A stretch of 64,000 bases of DNA from Bryocella elongata (GCF_900108185.1 NZ_FNVA01000003.1:372001-436000); one strand, 5' to 3'; counted from the stretch's first letter, positions 54,457 to 63,885 are shown. Made by a program: numbers and translations. The notes: generated by a model from the letters alone, not told the origin.

Positions 54457-55101
54457 ATGGAAAATCTGTCCCCCGAGGAGCAGCGGCTGCTCGAAGGAGA
54501 ACTGTCACGCGGCGAGTCCCTGCTCTGGGCGGGGAAGCCGAACCCGCGCGTGATCTTCCATGCTTCGGACCTCTACACGATTCCATTCAGCCTGTTATGG
54601 GGCGGATTCGCGATCTTCTGGGAGGTTAGCGTTTCCAAGGATGGGTGGAACCTTGGCACGATCTGGGGGATCCCCTTTGTCCTCGTGGGGCAGTACATGA
54701 TCTGGGGACGTTTCATCCGCGTCGCGTGGCTGAAACGACGCATCCTTTACGCCGTCACCACTGAGCGGGTACTGACCATTGTGCGGCGCCCAGGTGCGAA
54801 GGTCATCTCCAGCTACCTTGGGAATCTCCCCGACGTCCTGACGTCGAGTCGGTGGAATGGCGTAGGCACCCTCGACTTCGGCATTGGAGCGCCAACCGTC
54901 AGCAAGGGTCTTCTCCATGTGGGCGCCCCGAAACGCAGCGGCAGCGCCCTCGGCCTCGATTGGAAGACACCTGTATTCGTCGACATCGATGATGTCGACG
55001 AAGTCGCTGAACTCATCAAGAGCCAGATTCGCAGGCATCCATTTCCCTCGTATCATCAGCCGCCGCCACGAACAGGACACGAATATGCGCGAAAGACTTG
55101 A
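54457..55101 (+). CDS. PH-like membrane protein
   Basis: A 214-residue protein with no firm family. Two hydrophobic helices (about residues 39-55 and 66-84) follow a short acidic N-terminus with GESLLWAGKPNPRVIF. A bacterial-PH-like beta domain comes next (ILYAVTTERVLTIVRRPG to DIDDVDEVAELIKSQI). The layout, WxGxP then membrane helices then YxxTxxRV, is that of the bPH (DUF304-like) proteins. The end overlaps the start of the NCS2 permease gene by 17 bases, so the two are translationally linked. The ATG at 54457 follows TATTCT. Confidence 0.75.
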   Translation: MENLSPEEQRLLEGELSRGESLLWAGKPNPRVIFHASDLYTIPFSLLWGGFAIFWEVSVSKDGWNLGTIWGIPFVLVGQYMIWGRFIRVAWLKRRILYAVTTERVLTIVRRPGAKVISSYLGNLPDVLTSSRWNGVGTLDFGIGAPTVSKGLLHVGAPKRSGSALGLDWKTPVFVDIDDVDEVAELIKSQIRRHPFPSYHQPPPRTGHEYARKT

Positions 55102-56392
55102 ACGCCACTTCGGCTTTGCCGAGCACCAGACCAACTGGCGCACGGAGACGCTGGCCGGCGTGACGACCTTCATCACGATGGCGTACATCATCTTCGTGAA
55201 CCCGTCGATCCTGTCGCAGACGGGGATGCCGCTGGCTTCGGTCACGGTCGCGACGTGTCTTTGCGCGGCGTTTGGGTCGATCATGATGGGCGCTTTGGCG
55301 AACTATCCGCTGGCGCTCGCCCCGGGCATGGGGCTCAACGCGTACTTCACCTACACGGTGGTGAAGGGCATGGGCGTGCCTTGGCAGACGGCGCTGGGAG
55401 CGGTGTTTCTCTCCGGCGTCATCTTCCTGCTGCTGACGTTTGGGGGCATCCGGCAGAGGCTGGTCGCGGCGATTCCTTACCAGCTGCATGCTGCGGTCGC
55501 GGGTGGCATTGGGTTGTTCATCGCGTTCATCGGTCTCATCAACGCGCACATCATCGTGCGCAGCTCGGCCACGACGGTGACGCTTGGCGACCTGCACCAA
55601 CATGACGCGCAGCTGGCCATCTTCGGGATCATCTTCATTGCCATCCTGCAGGCGCATCGCGTCAAGGCGTCGATGCTGATCGGCGTGCTGGGGACGCTGA
55701 TCGTGGGCATCCTGTTTCATCAAGTCCACTGGCAGCCTTCGACGATCAACCCCATGTCGATCAAGGCGACGGGATTCCAGCTGGACATCCGCGGCGCGCT
55801 GAAGATGAATGCGCTGGAGATCATCTTCGTCTTCCTGTTCGTGGATCTGTTCGACAACATCGGCACCCTGGTGGCGGTGACGGAACGCGCGGGGTTGATC
55901 GCGGAGGACCACACGATTCCGCGGCTGGACAGGATCTTCTTCGCGGACGCGACGGCGACGGTGGTGGGGTCGCTGGCGGGCACGTCGACGGTGACGAGCT
56001 ACATCGAGAGCTCGGCCGGTGTGGCGGCGGGCGGGCGCACTGGCGTGGCAGCCATCGTCACCGGACTGCTCTTCCTGGTGTCGATCTTTATCGCTCCGCT
56101 GGTGGGGCCTATCCCGGACTTTGCTACGGCACCGGCGCTGGTGCTCGTCGGTGCGTTGATGGTCGCGGGGTCCGCGCGGATCGACTGGGAGGAGCCACGG
56201 GTCGCGATTCCGGCGTTCCTTACGCTGATCACGATTCCGCTGACGTACTCCATCGCGACGGGGCTGAGCTTCGGGCTCATCAGCTTTGCGGTGCTGGAGA
56301 TCGCGACGGGACGGGCTCGGCGCCAGCACTGGATGCTTTATCTGCTGGCGCTGCTGTTCCTGGCGCGGTTTGTGTGGATGCACGCGGGGTGA
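55085..56392 (+). CDS. NCS2 family purine permease (AzgA/PbuG-like)
   Basis: A proton-coupled purine importer of 435 residues with about 12-14 helices. Family marks are TNWRTETLAGVTTFITMAYI at the N-terminus, NYPLALAPGMGLNAYFTY, FLFVDLFDNIGTLVAVTERA and GTSTVTSYIESSAGVAAGGR. These belong to the hypoxanthine/adenine/guanine branch (COG2252), not the uracil/xanthine branch. I chose the ATG at 55085, which starts at MRERLERHFGF and overlaps the preceding gene by 17 bases. Together with the nucleoside hydrolase and the deaminase it points to nucleobase salvage. Confidence 0.94.
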   Translation: MRERLERHFGFAEHQTNWRTETLAGVTTFITMAYIIFVNPSILSQTGMPLASVTVATCLCAAFGSIMMGALANYPLALAPGMGLNAYFTYTVVKGMGVPWQTALGAVFLSGVIFLLLTFGGIRQRLVAAIPYQLHAAVAGGIGLFIAFIGLINAHIIVRSSATTVTLGDLHQHDAQLAIFGIIFIAILQAHRVKASMLIGVLGTLIVGILFHQVHWQPSTINPMSIKATGFQLDIRGALKMNALEIIFVFLFVDLFDNIGTLVAVTERAGLIAEDHTIPRLDRIFFADATATVVGSLAGTSTVTSYIESSAGVAAGGRTGVAAIVTGLLFLVSIFIAPLVGPIPDFATAPALVLVGALMVAGSARIDWEEPRVAIPAFLTLITIPLTYSIATGLSFGLISFAVLEIATGRARRQHWMLYLLALLFLARFVWMHAG

Positions 56393-56402
56393 GGCGGGTC
56401 GG

Positions 56403-56474
56403 GTTCTACGTTGTGCGTTCTACGTTGTACGTGTTCCGAGACTCCTGTTCCGAGACTCCTGTTCCGAGACTCCT
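56403..56474. repeat. Two adjoining 14-mer (2 x 7) tandem repeats
   Basis: GTTCTACGTTGTGC and GTTCTACGTTGTAC (56403-56430) are followed after two bases by three exact copies of GTTCCGAGACTCCT (56433-56474). A further heptad trio, CTCGCAT, CGCGCAT, CTCAGCC, lies at 56551-56571. The rest of the 208-base gap before osmC shows no gene. Confidence 0.92.
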
Positions 56475-56600
56475 GGGGCGGGACGGTCGTCTGTGGTGAG
56501 GTAGGGCGGCATCGATTACCGTGACAGCACGGTCAAAGTCGGACGCGGCTCTCGCATCGCGCATCTCAGCCTAGGTACAATTCGCATCGGAGGAACTCAC

Positions 56601-57026
56601 ATGGACCGCACAGCATCTGCCATCTGGCACGGTGGTTTGAAGGATGGCAACGGCACGATCAGCACCCAGAGCGGCGTGCTGAAGGACGCTCAATACAGCT
56701 TCACGACGCGCTTTGAGAACGGCATCGGGACCAACCCCGAGGAGCTGATCGCGGCGGCGCACGCGGGCTGCTTCAGCATGGCGCTCTCCGGCCAGCTGAC
56801 CAGCGTCGAGCACCCGCCCCAGAGCATCGAGACCTCGGCAACCGTCACGATGGAGAAGACGGACGACGGTCCGACCGTGACCAAGATCCATCTCATCACG
56901 CGCGTGCGCGTTCCGAACCTGGACGCGGAGAAGTTTGCGGAGCTGGCGAAGAAGGCCAAGGAAGGCTGCCCGATCTCGCGCCTGCTCAAGGCTGCGGAGA
57001 TCACGCTGGACGCGCAGCTGGTGTAA
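56601..57026 (+). CDS. osmC: OsmC family peroxiredoxin-like protein
   Basis: Thiol peroxidase of 141 residues that reduces organic hydroperoxides. The two redox cysteines are Cys57 (AAAHAGCFSMAL) and Cys123 (EGCPISRLL), and the N-terminal WHGGLKDGNGTIS is typical of OsmC rather than Ohr. GGAGG lies 9 bases before the ATG. A strong terminator follows, so it is a single-gene unit. No regulator of peroxide stress is adjacent. Confidence 0.93.
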   Translation: MDRTASAIWHGGLKDGNGTISTQSGVLKDAQYSFTTRFENGIGTNPEELIAAAHAGCFSMALSGQLTSVEHPPQSIETSATVTMEKTDDGPTVTKIHLITRVRVPNLDAEKFAELAKKAKEGCPISRLLKAAEITLDAQLV

Positions 57027-57047
57027 GCCGTATCGCGTGTGTAAGGC

Positions 57048-57080
57048 AAAGCCCCCGGACGCGTCCGGGGGCTTTTGTTT
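57048..57080 (+). terminator. Rho-independent terminator after osmC
   Basis: GCCCCCGGACG and CGTCCGGGGGC form a continuous 22-base palindrome (57051-57072) flanked by AAA and by TTTTGTTT. Confidence 0.92.
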
Positions 57081-57234
57081 GCTGAACGGTATGTGGGACG
57101 AACGTCGCAACTTCGCGGCGGGCCCTGGGTCATCACGCGCAGGGCTGGATGATGGCGCCATCGGATGGTCCTCAAAAGCGGGCGTGCAGGCCCTTGTGTG
57201 GCCCGCGGCCTAGACCCGAATTTTGAGGTGACGT

Positions 57235-57567
57235 ATGAAGAACACGCTCTATGCATCCGCTCTGCTTGCGGCGATTGGGCTCGCGGGCTCAGGACTTACC
57301 GGATGCTCGCATCCCCAGCCGGTGTACGCTCCACCACCGCCGCCCATGTTGGACATGCAGGCCATCCATCAGCAGGGCGTGCATGATGGCTTTGAGGCCG
57401 CGCGCCACGATGTGGCGGAAGGCCGACCGCCTCGCTTCGATCATCATCCGCGCTTCCGCAACCCGCCTGTGCCGCCGCCTGCGATCAATGATTATCGCAA
57501 CGGCTTCCGGGATGGGTATGAGCGCTTCCTGCACCAGGGGCCGCCGCCTCCTCCGCCGGGGTACTAA
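57235..57567 (+). CDS. Small Pro-rich lipoprotein
   Basis: A 110-residue secreted lipoprotein with lipobox GLTGC (about residue 24). The mature part has two Pro runs (YAPPPPPM and PPPPPPGY) around a His/Arg-rich core with HDGFEAARHDVAEG and YRNGFRDGYERF. These read as a repeated GF/GY-xx-A/G-helix motif seen in small envelope proteins of several phyla. Function unknown. GAGGTG precedes the ATG. Confidence 0.78.
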   Translation: MKNTLYASALLAAIGLAGSGLTGCSHPQPVYAPPPPPMLDMQAIHQQGVHDGFEAARHDVAEGRPPRFDHHPRFRNPPVPPPAINDYRNGFRDGYERFLHQGPPPPPPGY

Positions 57568-57633
57568 CAATCTGGTCCCGCAGTGAGATTTGCCTCTGCG
57601 GGACCTTATTGGAGTGAGCTTCCGCGCTTGGAC

Positions 57634-57849
57634 TCACGACTTCGGCAATGGCTGTTCGGGCGGCTTGGGCTTGCCGTCAGCATCACGAAGGCCACTTGCG
57701 ATCTCAGCAGCAACGAAGTCAACAGATTGCTGCCATCCGTGCTTGGCCTCAATCAAGCCGATGCAACCCCAGCAGTCGCCACCGCAATCGCCGGATAGGG
57801 GATCGGCCTCGACGTTCAAGACTCGACCGCAGATGCCACATGTCTGCAT
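57634..57849 (-). CDS. Small Cys-rich protein downstream of prpC
   Basis: A 71-residue protein, MQTCGICGRVLNVEADPL at the start. It has a second Cys cluster, CGGDCWGCIG, so five to six cysteines could hold zinc or an Fe-S cluster. The rest (residues 33-71) is a short helix and a Pro/Lys tail. The ATG lies 6 bases after the prpC stop, which suggests cotranscription with prpB-prpC. No family recognised with certainty. Confidence 0.65.
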   Translation of the reverse strand: MQTCGICGRVLNVEADPLSGDCGGDCWGCIGLIEAKHGWQQSVDFVAAEIASGLRDADGKPKPPEQPLPKS

Positions 57850-57855
57850 GTCGGG

Positions 57856-59046
57856 CTAACCTCGCGCTTCGATCGCCACCCACTCCGTATCGTCGGGTCC
57901 GATGTAGTTTGCTGTCGGGCGGATGATCTTGCCGTCCTCGCGCTGTTCGATCACGTGTGCGCCCCAGCCGCTGGTGCGTGCGATCGCGAAGATCGGCGTG
58001 AACATCGCCGTTGGGATTCCCATCACGTGATACGCGACGGCGGAGAACCAGTCGAGGTTGGGGAACATCTTCTTGATCTCCCACATGGTGCTCTCGAGGC
58101 GCTCGGCTACGTCGTACATCTTCATGTCGCCAGCGGTCGCGGAGAGGTCGTGCGCGATCTTCTTGATGACGACGTTGCGTGGGTCGGTGATGGTGTAGAC
58201 CGGGTGCCCGAAGCCGATGATGACTTCTTTGCGGGCGACACGCTCGCGGATGTCGGCCTCGGCCTCGTCGGGGCTGGCATAGCGCTGCTGGATCTCCAGC
58301 GCGACCTCGTTCGCTCCGCCGTGCTTGGCGCCCTTCAGCGCGCCGATGGCTCCTGCGATCGATGAGTACATATCGCTGCCGGTGCCTGCGATGACGCGGG
58401 CGGTGAAGGTGCTGGCGTTGAACTCGTGCTCGGCGTACAGGATCAGCGAGACCTGCATCGCCTGGATCCACTCGGCGCTCTGCTTCGAGCCGTGGAGCAG
58501 GGTGAGGAAGTGCGATGCGATGGAGTCGTCGTCGGTCTCGACCTCGATGCGCTTGCCTGCGTTGGCGAAGTGGTACCAGTAGAGGAGCATCGATCCCATG
58601 GAAGCCATGATGCGGTCGGCTACGGCGGCGCCGGTGCCGGGAGCATGGGTGAGGTTCTCGAGGTGCTTCTCGGGCTCGAGCGTGGCGAGCACGCTGACGC
58701 CCACGCGCAGCACGTCCATGGGGTGCGAGGACTTCGGGCACTGCTCCAGCGCGACCTTCACGCCCGCAGGCAGGCCACGCAGGGTCTTGAGGCGCGCCTT
58801 GTAGCCGGCAAGCTGCGTAGCCGTCGGCAGTGTGCCGTAGAGCAGCAGGTGTGCGATCTCTTCGAACTCGGCCTTGGCGGCGAGGTCGTAGATGTCGTAG
58901 CCGCGATAGTGAAGGTCGTTGCCGTTGCGGCCCACGGTGCTCAGCGCGGTGTTGCCGGCGACCACGCCGGAGAGCGCGACGGACTTCTTGGGCTTGAAGG
59001 GAACGGGCGTGACTGTCGTGTCGCTGGTGCCGCTGGTGTCGCTCAT
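57856..59046 (-). CDS. prpC: 2-Methylcitrate synthase / citrate synthase PrpC
   Basis: Condenses propionyl-CoA with oxaloacetate to 2-methylcitrate. The 396-residue protein is of the short type II citrate-synthase group. Landmarks are [54 protein letters not shown] (catalytic His), [16 protein letters not shown] (second His) and the Asp/Arg-bearing [20 protein letters not shown]. Placement beside prpB supports methylcitrate over citrate synthase. I chose the ATG at 59046; the longer reading frame upstream runs through the heptad repeat and into prpB. Confidence 0.93.
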   Translation of the reverse strand: MSDTSGTSDTTVTPVPFKPKKSVALSGVVAGNTALSTVGRNGNDLHYRGYDIYDLAAKAEFEEIAHLLLYGTLPTATQLAGYKARLKTLRGLPAGVKVALEQCPKSSHPMDVLRVGVSVLATLEPEKHLENLTHAPGTGAAVADRIMASMGSMLLYWYHFANAGKRIEVETDDDSIASHFLTLLHGSKQSAEWIQAMQVSLILYAEHEFNASTFTARVIAGTGSDMYSSIAGAIGALKGAKHGGANEVALEIQQRYASPDEAEADIRERVARKEVIIGFGHPVYTITDPRNVVIKKIAHDLSATAGDMKMYDVAERLESTMWEIKKMFPNLDWFSAVAYHVMGIPTAMFTPIFAIARTSGWGAHVIEQREDGKIIRPTANYIGPDDTEWVAIEARG

Positions 59047-59073
59047 GAACTGGCTCCGTTGGGTTCGTTGTAG

Positions 59074-59143
59074 GTTCTGCGTCGTACGTTCTGCGTCAGG
59101 TCCCCGTTGAACGTACAACGTAGAACGGTTCACGTACAACGCC
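59074..59143. repeat. Seventy-base heptad block filling the prpB-prpC gap
   Basis: Ten heptamers in one phase: GTTCTGC, GTCGTAC, GTTCTGC, GTCAGGT, CCCCGTT, then GAACGTA, CAACGTA, GAACGGT, TCACGTA and CAACGCC. The second half is an inverted version of the first, so the transcript could fold back. ACGTACAACGTAGAAC (59111-59126) is the exact reverse complement of 56417-56432. Confidence 0.85.
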
Positions 59144-60070
59144 TCAATCTTTGTCGTTCGCTTCGCGTGCAAAGAGCGCATCCAGCTTCTTCTCGAATGC
59201 GTGGTAGCCCAGCACGTCATAGAGCTCGGACCGTGTCTGCATGGTGCGCAGCACGTTCTTCTGGGTTCCATCGGTGCGGATGTGTTGATAGACGTTGAGA
59301 GCCGCCGCATTGGCTGCACGAAAGGCCGAAAGCGGGTACAGCACGATCGAGACCTCGGCGCGTTGCAACTCATCTATGGTGAACATGGGGGTCGCGCCAA
59401 ACTCGGTGATGTTGGCCAGCACGGGCACGTTCACGCGACGAACAAAGGACGTGTAGTCCTCAAGCTTGGCGACGGCCTCGGGGAAGACCATATCGGCTCC
59501 CGCTTCCACGCACGCTGCTGCACGGTCCAGCGCGGCGTTTATTCCGAGACTGGCGAGCGCGTCCGTGCGAGCCATGATGACGAAGTGCGGGTCGGGAGAT
59601 CCGGCGCGCGCGTCCACCGCGGCCTTGATGCGGTCCACCATCTCTTCCGTCGAGACAATCTGCTTGTTCGGGCGATGCCCGCAACGCTTTTGCGCGGCCT
59701 GGTCTTCGATGTGGCAACCGGCTGCGCCAGCCTGGATCAGCGAGCGGATGGAGCGTGCAATGCTGAACGCTCCACCAAAGCCCGTGTCGATATCGACCAG
59801 CAGCGGCAACGTACACACTGCCGTAATCCGCCGAACGTCGGTCAGTACGTCGTCGATGGTGGAGATGCCGAGGTCGGGCAGCCCCAGCGAACCAGCGGCC
59901 ACGCCGCCGCCGGAGAGATAGAGAGCTTTGAAGCCGCTCCGCTCCGCCAGCAGTGCGTGGTAGGCCGTGGTCGCACCCACGATCTGCAGCGGACGTTCCG
60001 CTGCGACGGCGGCATGCAGCCGGGCCCCGGGAGTCATTGCTGGCGAAGCGGTCTGCAAAGAATCGTCCAT
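59144..60070 (-). CDS. prpB: 2-Methylisocitrate lyase PrpB
   Basis: Cleaves 2-methylisocitrate to pyruvate and succinate, the last step of the methylcitrate cycle. The protein has 308 residues. The isocitrate-lyase-type active-site loop is KRCGHRPNK with Cys130. The metal site is VDIDTGFGG (Asp93, Asp95) and HIEDQ. The N-terminal [20 protein letters not shown] and the LSGGGVAAG loop fit the family. It precedes prpC by 97 bases, a gap filled by heptad repeats. The ATG is at 60070. Confidence 0.95.
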   Translation of the reverse strand: MDDSLQTASPAMTPGARLHAAVAAERPLQIVGATTAYHALLAERSGFKALYLSGGGVAAGSLGLPDLGISTIDDVLTDVRRITAVCTLPLLVDIDTGFGGAFSIARSIRSLIQAGAAGCHIEDQAAQKRCGHRPNKQIVSTEEMVDRIKAAVDARAGSPDPHFVIMARTDALASLGINAALDRAAACVEAGADMVFPEAVAKLEDYTSFVRRVNVPVLANITEFGATPMFTIDELQRAEVSIVLYPLSAFRAANAAALNVYQHIRTDGTQKNVLRTMQTRSELYDVLGYHAFEKKLDALFAREANDKD

Positions 60071-60131
60071 AAAGGTGGAATCGATGCTAGCAGTTTGAGG
60101 TTCCGTCTGGTCGGTCGACGAGTCGGTCTGG

Positions 60132-61613
60132 CTACTTCGCTGTGCTCTTACCGCACACGCAGGAAGAAAAGTCCGTCGAGCGGGGGTTCGCCATCGCGCA
60201 GGAGTACACAGGCCAAAGCATCTGCATTGCCGCAGCCTTGAGGTTGCCGCTGATGCCCACGTCGCCGACGAAGTAGTGCTGCTGGTAGGCCTTGCTCACG
60301 TCGGAGCTGCCAGCGCGATCCGCCACGAACTCGCCCATCAGCGCCTTCACCGAGTCGGCCGAGTAATCGGGCTCATGGTAAGTCTTCGAGTAGGTGTACT
60401 CGGCGGACCAGGTCGGCGCCTTCTCCCAACGGGAGGCTGCCTGGTTCGATGCCGCGAACACCGTGTAGTCCTTCAGCGTTGCGGTCTCAGGGTCGATCTC
60501 GGCCACCGTGTACGCCGGATTGTTGCCGTTCACGGGTGAGATCGACGGCACCATCTTCATGGCGATCGAACCGGTGTTCCCCACGCCGCTCAGGAGCCGC
60601 ATCTCGTCCATATGAGTGTGGGCGAACAATGCCAGCCTCACGATGTCGGGATAGGCCGTCAGGGTATTCAGCATCGATTCGGAGTCTAGGAAGAGCTCTG
60701 GCGGAGCGCTCTTTGCAGTGCATCCATCGGCGCCATTCTTGATGGTCTGGTACGGATCCACGCCGGGCGGGATGTGTCCCATCACCCACACGTTCTGGTG
60801 GTGGTTGCGAGCATCCTCCAGCTGGGTCTTGAGCCACAGGATCTGCAGCTGCGCCGCGGCATCGCGCTTCAACGTCGGCGAGCCCCCGGGGCAGGACTCA
60901 TACTTCTTTGACTCGAAGATGTCCTGCATCACGAGCAGCCGCGTGTGGTGCAGCGGCTTGGGAAGCACGACGCTCCAGTCGCCCAGGTGCTGGGCCTCCA
61001 TCGCGATCGAATCGTTGACGCCCTGCCCGGCGGCGGCGGCGGCGACCCATGCGGAGGTCACCAGGAACATGCTGTTGGGCGTCTCCTTGTAGTCTTCGCA
61101 GCCGGAGTCGTTGTTGCCCAGCGCGATGTAGACCGGGACTTTGGGGTAGGCGAGCTTCAGCTCCAGTGCCACAAAGGTGACGGTGCGCGCGGCGAAGCGC
61201 GAGTACTCCTCGGGGGTGTAGTCCTTTACCAGCGCGCGATAGCGGCAGTCGAAGCCATGCACCATCAGGTCGCCGGAGACGGTCAGGAACAGCGGCGCGG
61301 GCTGTTTCGACGAGACCTCCGCCAGGCTCGCCTTCAGCAGAGGCCACGGCGTGTCGATCCCCTTGGCCTTGCAGGTCTTCTGCAGGGCGGCAAAGTCCTC
61401 GGGCTGGGTGCGGGAGTCCGGCTCGCTCAGAATCGTCGCCCAGCGATCAACCGTGGTCGATTCCAGCTGCGCGAACTTGGCCGGATCATGAAAAGGATCG
61501 AAGTGGATGTCGGAGAGCATCACCGCCTTCACCGGCTCGGCCGGCAAAGCGTGGGCCGCCGCACCTGCGGTGCAGGCACCGCCCAGCAGGAGCAGCGAAA
61601 GCAGTCGATCCAT
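60132..61613 (-). CDS. Secreted metallophosphoesterase (acid sphingomyelinase-like)
   Basis: An exported phosphodiesterase of 493 residues. After the signal peptide (to about residue 22) the calcineurin-like dimetal motifs appear in order: [34 protein letters not shown] and FAHTHMDEM. Domain order and the Cys-containing C-terminus (SSCVCGK) resemble acid sphingomyelinase-type phosphodiesterases; the substrate may be a phospholipid or nucleotide. I chose the ATG at 61613 because it begins the signal peptide directly. It is transcribed away from the Ldh-family gene. Confidence 0.87.
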   Translation of the reverse strand: MDRLLSLLLLGGACTAGAAAHALPAEPVKAVMLSDIHFDPFHDPAKFAQLESTTVDRWATILSEPDSRTQPEDFAALQKTCKAKGIDTPWPLLKASLAEVSSKQPAPLFLTVSGDLMVHGFDCRYRALVKDYTPEEYSRFAARTVTFVALELKLAYPKVPVYIALGNNDSGCEDYKETPNSMFLVTSAWVAAAAAGQGVNDSIAMEAQHLGDWSVVLPKPLHHTRLLVMQDIFESKKYESCPGGSPTLKRDAAAQLQILWLKTQLEDARNHHQNVWVMGHIPPGVDPYQTIKNGADGCTAKSAPPELFLDSESMLNTLTAYPDIVRLALFAHTHMDEMRLLSGVGNTGSIAMKMVPSISPVNGNNPAYTVAEIDPETATLKDYTVFAASNQAASRWEKAPTWSAEYTYSKTYHEPDYSADSVKALMGEFVADRAGSSDVSKAYQQHYFVGDVGISGNLKAAAMQMLWPVYSCAMANPRSTDFSSCVCGKSTAK

Positions 61614-61859
61614 CCTCAGGTCCGGACACTCCACAGTGCAACACGTTGAGTGTACGACGCCGGGGACTCCCGGTGCGTGGCTTTGGACGGTTCAGCCGCA
61701 CCGTTGGGTGACAATCGCCCACTGCCTTCAGCTCCGCCCCTTCCGCGCGGGGAAAACGAGCGCCCCCAGGGTACCGGAGGCCAATCGGCCCGTCCGCCGG
61801 CTTGATTTCCCAGCCTGCCACGTTCTCTGTCCGGCTCGCGATGCTCTCTAATGGGTGTC

Positions 61860-62879
61860 ATGATTCGCGTTCCGTTTGACGAACTGACCCGGCGTATCGA
61901 GAGCGTGCTCCTTGGACTTGGCCTTACACCGCCGCGAGCGGTGCTGGGCGCAAGGCTCATCGCGGAGACCGATCGCGACGGCGTACGCACGCACGGCGTT
62001 GCCCGCCTGCCCAGGTTGGCCGAGGGCATCCGCTTAGGCTACATCTCTCCTACTGCCGAGCCAGAACGTGTAGCGTCTTTGGGCGCGATGGAGCGCTGGG
62101 CCGGGCATCGGGGGGTGGGCAACCTGGCTGCCCACGCGGCGATGACCCGTGCCATAGAGTTGGCCGCCGAGTATGGCATCGGCGCGGTGGCGCTTGGCAA
62201 CACCTCCCACTGGATGCGGGGTGGCGCCTTCGGTTGGCTGGCTGCGGAGCAGGGCTTCGCCGCGATGTGCTGGTCCAACACGCTGCCCAACCTGCCGCCA
62301 TGGGGGGCGACGACCCCGGCGCTCGGAAACAACCCGCTGATTCTTGCGGTTCCGCATGTGGACGAGTCCGGCCAACAGGCGCCCATCGTGCTGGACATTG
62401 CGATGAGCCAGTTCTCCTACGGCAGCCTGAGTTCCTACCGCCAGCGCGGCGTACCGCTCCCGGTCCCGGGCGGCTATGACGAGCACGGCGAGCTGACCAC
62501 CGACGCGGGAGCGATCGAGGAGAGCAAACGGGCGCTGCCCATCGGCTTCTGGAAGGGCTCCGGCCTGGCGTTTGTGCTCGACACCATGGGCGCGATGCTC
62601 TCCGGCGGCAAGGCGACCTGGCAGTTCGGCGCGGACCCGTTGCAGGAGGTCGGCCAGTCGCAGATCTTCCTCGCGATGAAGGCCGATGAGGCGGGAGCAC
62701 GCGAGATGATTCAGGGGGCGATTGACAAGGTCCACGACGCCACACCGGTCACCGAAGGCAAGCCCGCCCGTTACCCCGGGGAAGGCACGATTGCCGTGCG
62801 GGCCGAGAGCCTCCGCGAGGGCTGCGCCATCGAAGACGCTGCCTGGGAGGCGTTCTTGAAGCTGGAAGCGGGTGCGTAG
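61860..62879 (+). CDS. Ldh/YiaK family NAD(P)-dependent oxidoreductase
   Basis: A 339-residue dehydrogenase of the malate/L-sulfolactate/ureidoglycolate family (Ldh_2). It is closest in feel to 3-dehydro-L-gulonate 2-dehydrogenase (YiaK). Marks are ETDRDGVRTHGVARLPRLAE, the catalytic His in NTSHWMRGGAFGW, the TTPALGNNPLILAVP loop and KGSGLAFVLDTMGAMLSGG. It reduces a 2-keto acid with NAD(P)H. The ATG at 61860 fits family N-termini; an ATG at 61851 is also possible. A hairpin terminator follows. Confidence 0.9.
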   Translation: MIRVPFDELTRRIESVLLGLGLTPPRAVLGARLIAETDRDGVRTHGVARLPRLAEGIRLGYISPTAEPERVASLGAMERWAGHRGVGNLAAHAAMTRAIELAAEYGIGAVALGNTSHWMRGGAFGWLAAEQGFAAMCWSNTLPNLPPWGATTPALGNNPLILAVPHVDESGQQAPIVLDIAMSQFSYGSLSSYRQRGVPLPVPGGYDEHGELTTDAGAIEESKRALPIGFWKGSGLAFVLDTMGAMLSGGKATWQFGADPLQEVGQSQIFLAMKADEAGAREMIQGAIDKVHDATPVTEGKPARYPGEGTIAVRAESLREGCAIEDAAWEAFLKLEAGA

Positions 62880-62900
62880 GAAGCCCACCGGCACAAGCAA

Positions 62901-62931
62901 AACGCCCCACGCGAAACTCGCATGGGGCGTT
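62901..62931. terminator. Bidirectional hairpin between convergent genes
   Basis: AACGCCCCA (62901-62909) pairs with TGGGGCGTT (62923-62931), with an inner GCG/CGC pair around the loop. On the minus strand it is followed by TTTTGCTT, so it best serves the gene at 62953-63885. Confidence 0.75.
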
Positions 62932-62952
62932 GGAGTCTGCAGCCGATACGGA

Positions 62953-63885
62953 CTACATGTTCGTGTTGCCGGCGCGCATGTCTTCGTTGAAGCTGGGCCG
63001 CGTAAAGCTCAGAGCTTCTTCCATCAGGCCGCGGAAGTACTCGCCGCGGTCGATCGTGGCCTGGGTTGCGGTCGCCCAGTCGCCGTCGGGAGAGAGCTTC
63101 AGCTTGCCTTCCGCCTGCAGGCCCTGAGCCAGCTTGCGGAGGTCCGCCGTGGTGGTGTTCAGGTACTGCGCATCGCGCGGGTCGGCGATCCAGATCGGCG
63201 TCGGCGTGCCACCGGTCAGCACATAGCTCAGCCAGTACGTCTTGATGTCCAGAAAGCGGCTGCGCAGCTCGGGGGAAGCGTCGTTGAAGATAAACTTCTT
63301 CTGCTTGGCCGAGTAGTAGCGCGTCGTGACGGGCACCGGCTGGCGGTTGCCGCTCTTGACCATCTCGAGCTGGCCCTGGTCGAGGACCTTGCGGACGGCG
63401 TTGTAGATAAAGCTCTCGGCGAACGGCTGCTCCAGCGCCGGAAGCACCTCGGCGAAGGTGCGCGTCAGGGAGCCCGAGACCTTTGCGTGCAGCGGCGAAT
63501 CCAGGCCATCGGCGAGCTTTACATCGCCGTGCACGATGAACGTGTCCGCGCCCGAGCTCGAGCCATGGAACGGCCACGCGAAGTTGGCGAAGGTCAGCGG
63601 CAGACCGTGGAAGGTCACCGTGGCGTCCGGATTTGGGTTCAGCAGGCGGACCGCGGCCTCAGCGAAGAACTCCGCAATGCCCGCAGCGAACTTGGGATTC
63701 GCGGCGTCGAAGCCCTGGCTCAGCTCCAGCGTCACCGACTTGCCCGGAGCCGCAGCAAGCGTCAGGCTCGCGCGAACCGTGGGCTCGCCGTGGAAGTCCT
63801 TGCCCGGCTCCAGCGGGGTGAGGACAAGGCCAGCGGCCTTGGCAGCGGTTTCAAGCGTAGCGGCGGGAGCGGAGAGCGTGGACAT
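62953..63885 (-). CDS. Protein of unknown function (310 residues)
   Basis: Not recognised. It has no signal peptide or membrane helix. The N-terminal half looks like a beta-rich domain (VRASLTLAAAPGKSVTLEL, DATVTFHGLPLTFANF). The middle is helical (VLPALEQPFAESFIYNAVRK), and the C-terminal part has RSRFLDIKTYWLSYVLTGG, TPIWIADPRDAQYLN and a tail of charged helices. AAGGAT precedes the ATG at 63885, and a hairpin terminator follows. Confidence 0.7.
   Translation of the reverse strand: MSTLSAPAATLETAAKAAGLVLTPLEPGKDFHGEPTVRASLTLAAAPGKSVTLELSQGFDAANPKFAAGIAEFFAEAAVRLLNPNPDATVTFHGLPLTFANFAWPFHGSSSGADTFIVHGDVKLADGLDSPLHAKVSGSLTRTFAEVLPALEQPFAESFIYNAVRKVLDQGQLEMVKSGNRQPVPVTTRYYSAKQKKFIFNDASPELRSRFLDIKTYWLSYVLTGGTPTPIWIADPRDAQYLNTTTADLRKLAQGLQAEGKLKLSPDGDWATATQATIDRGEYFRGLMEEALSFTRPSFNEDMRAGNTNM

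Noticed and set aside
59047-59373. N-terminal extension of prpC
   Set aside because: The added 109 codons overlap prpB and the heptad repeat and have no citrate-synthase similarity.
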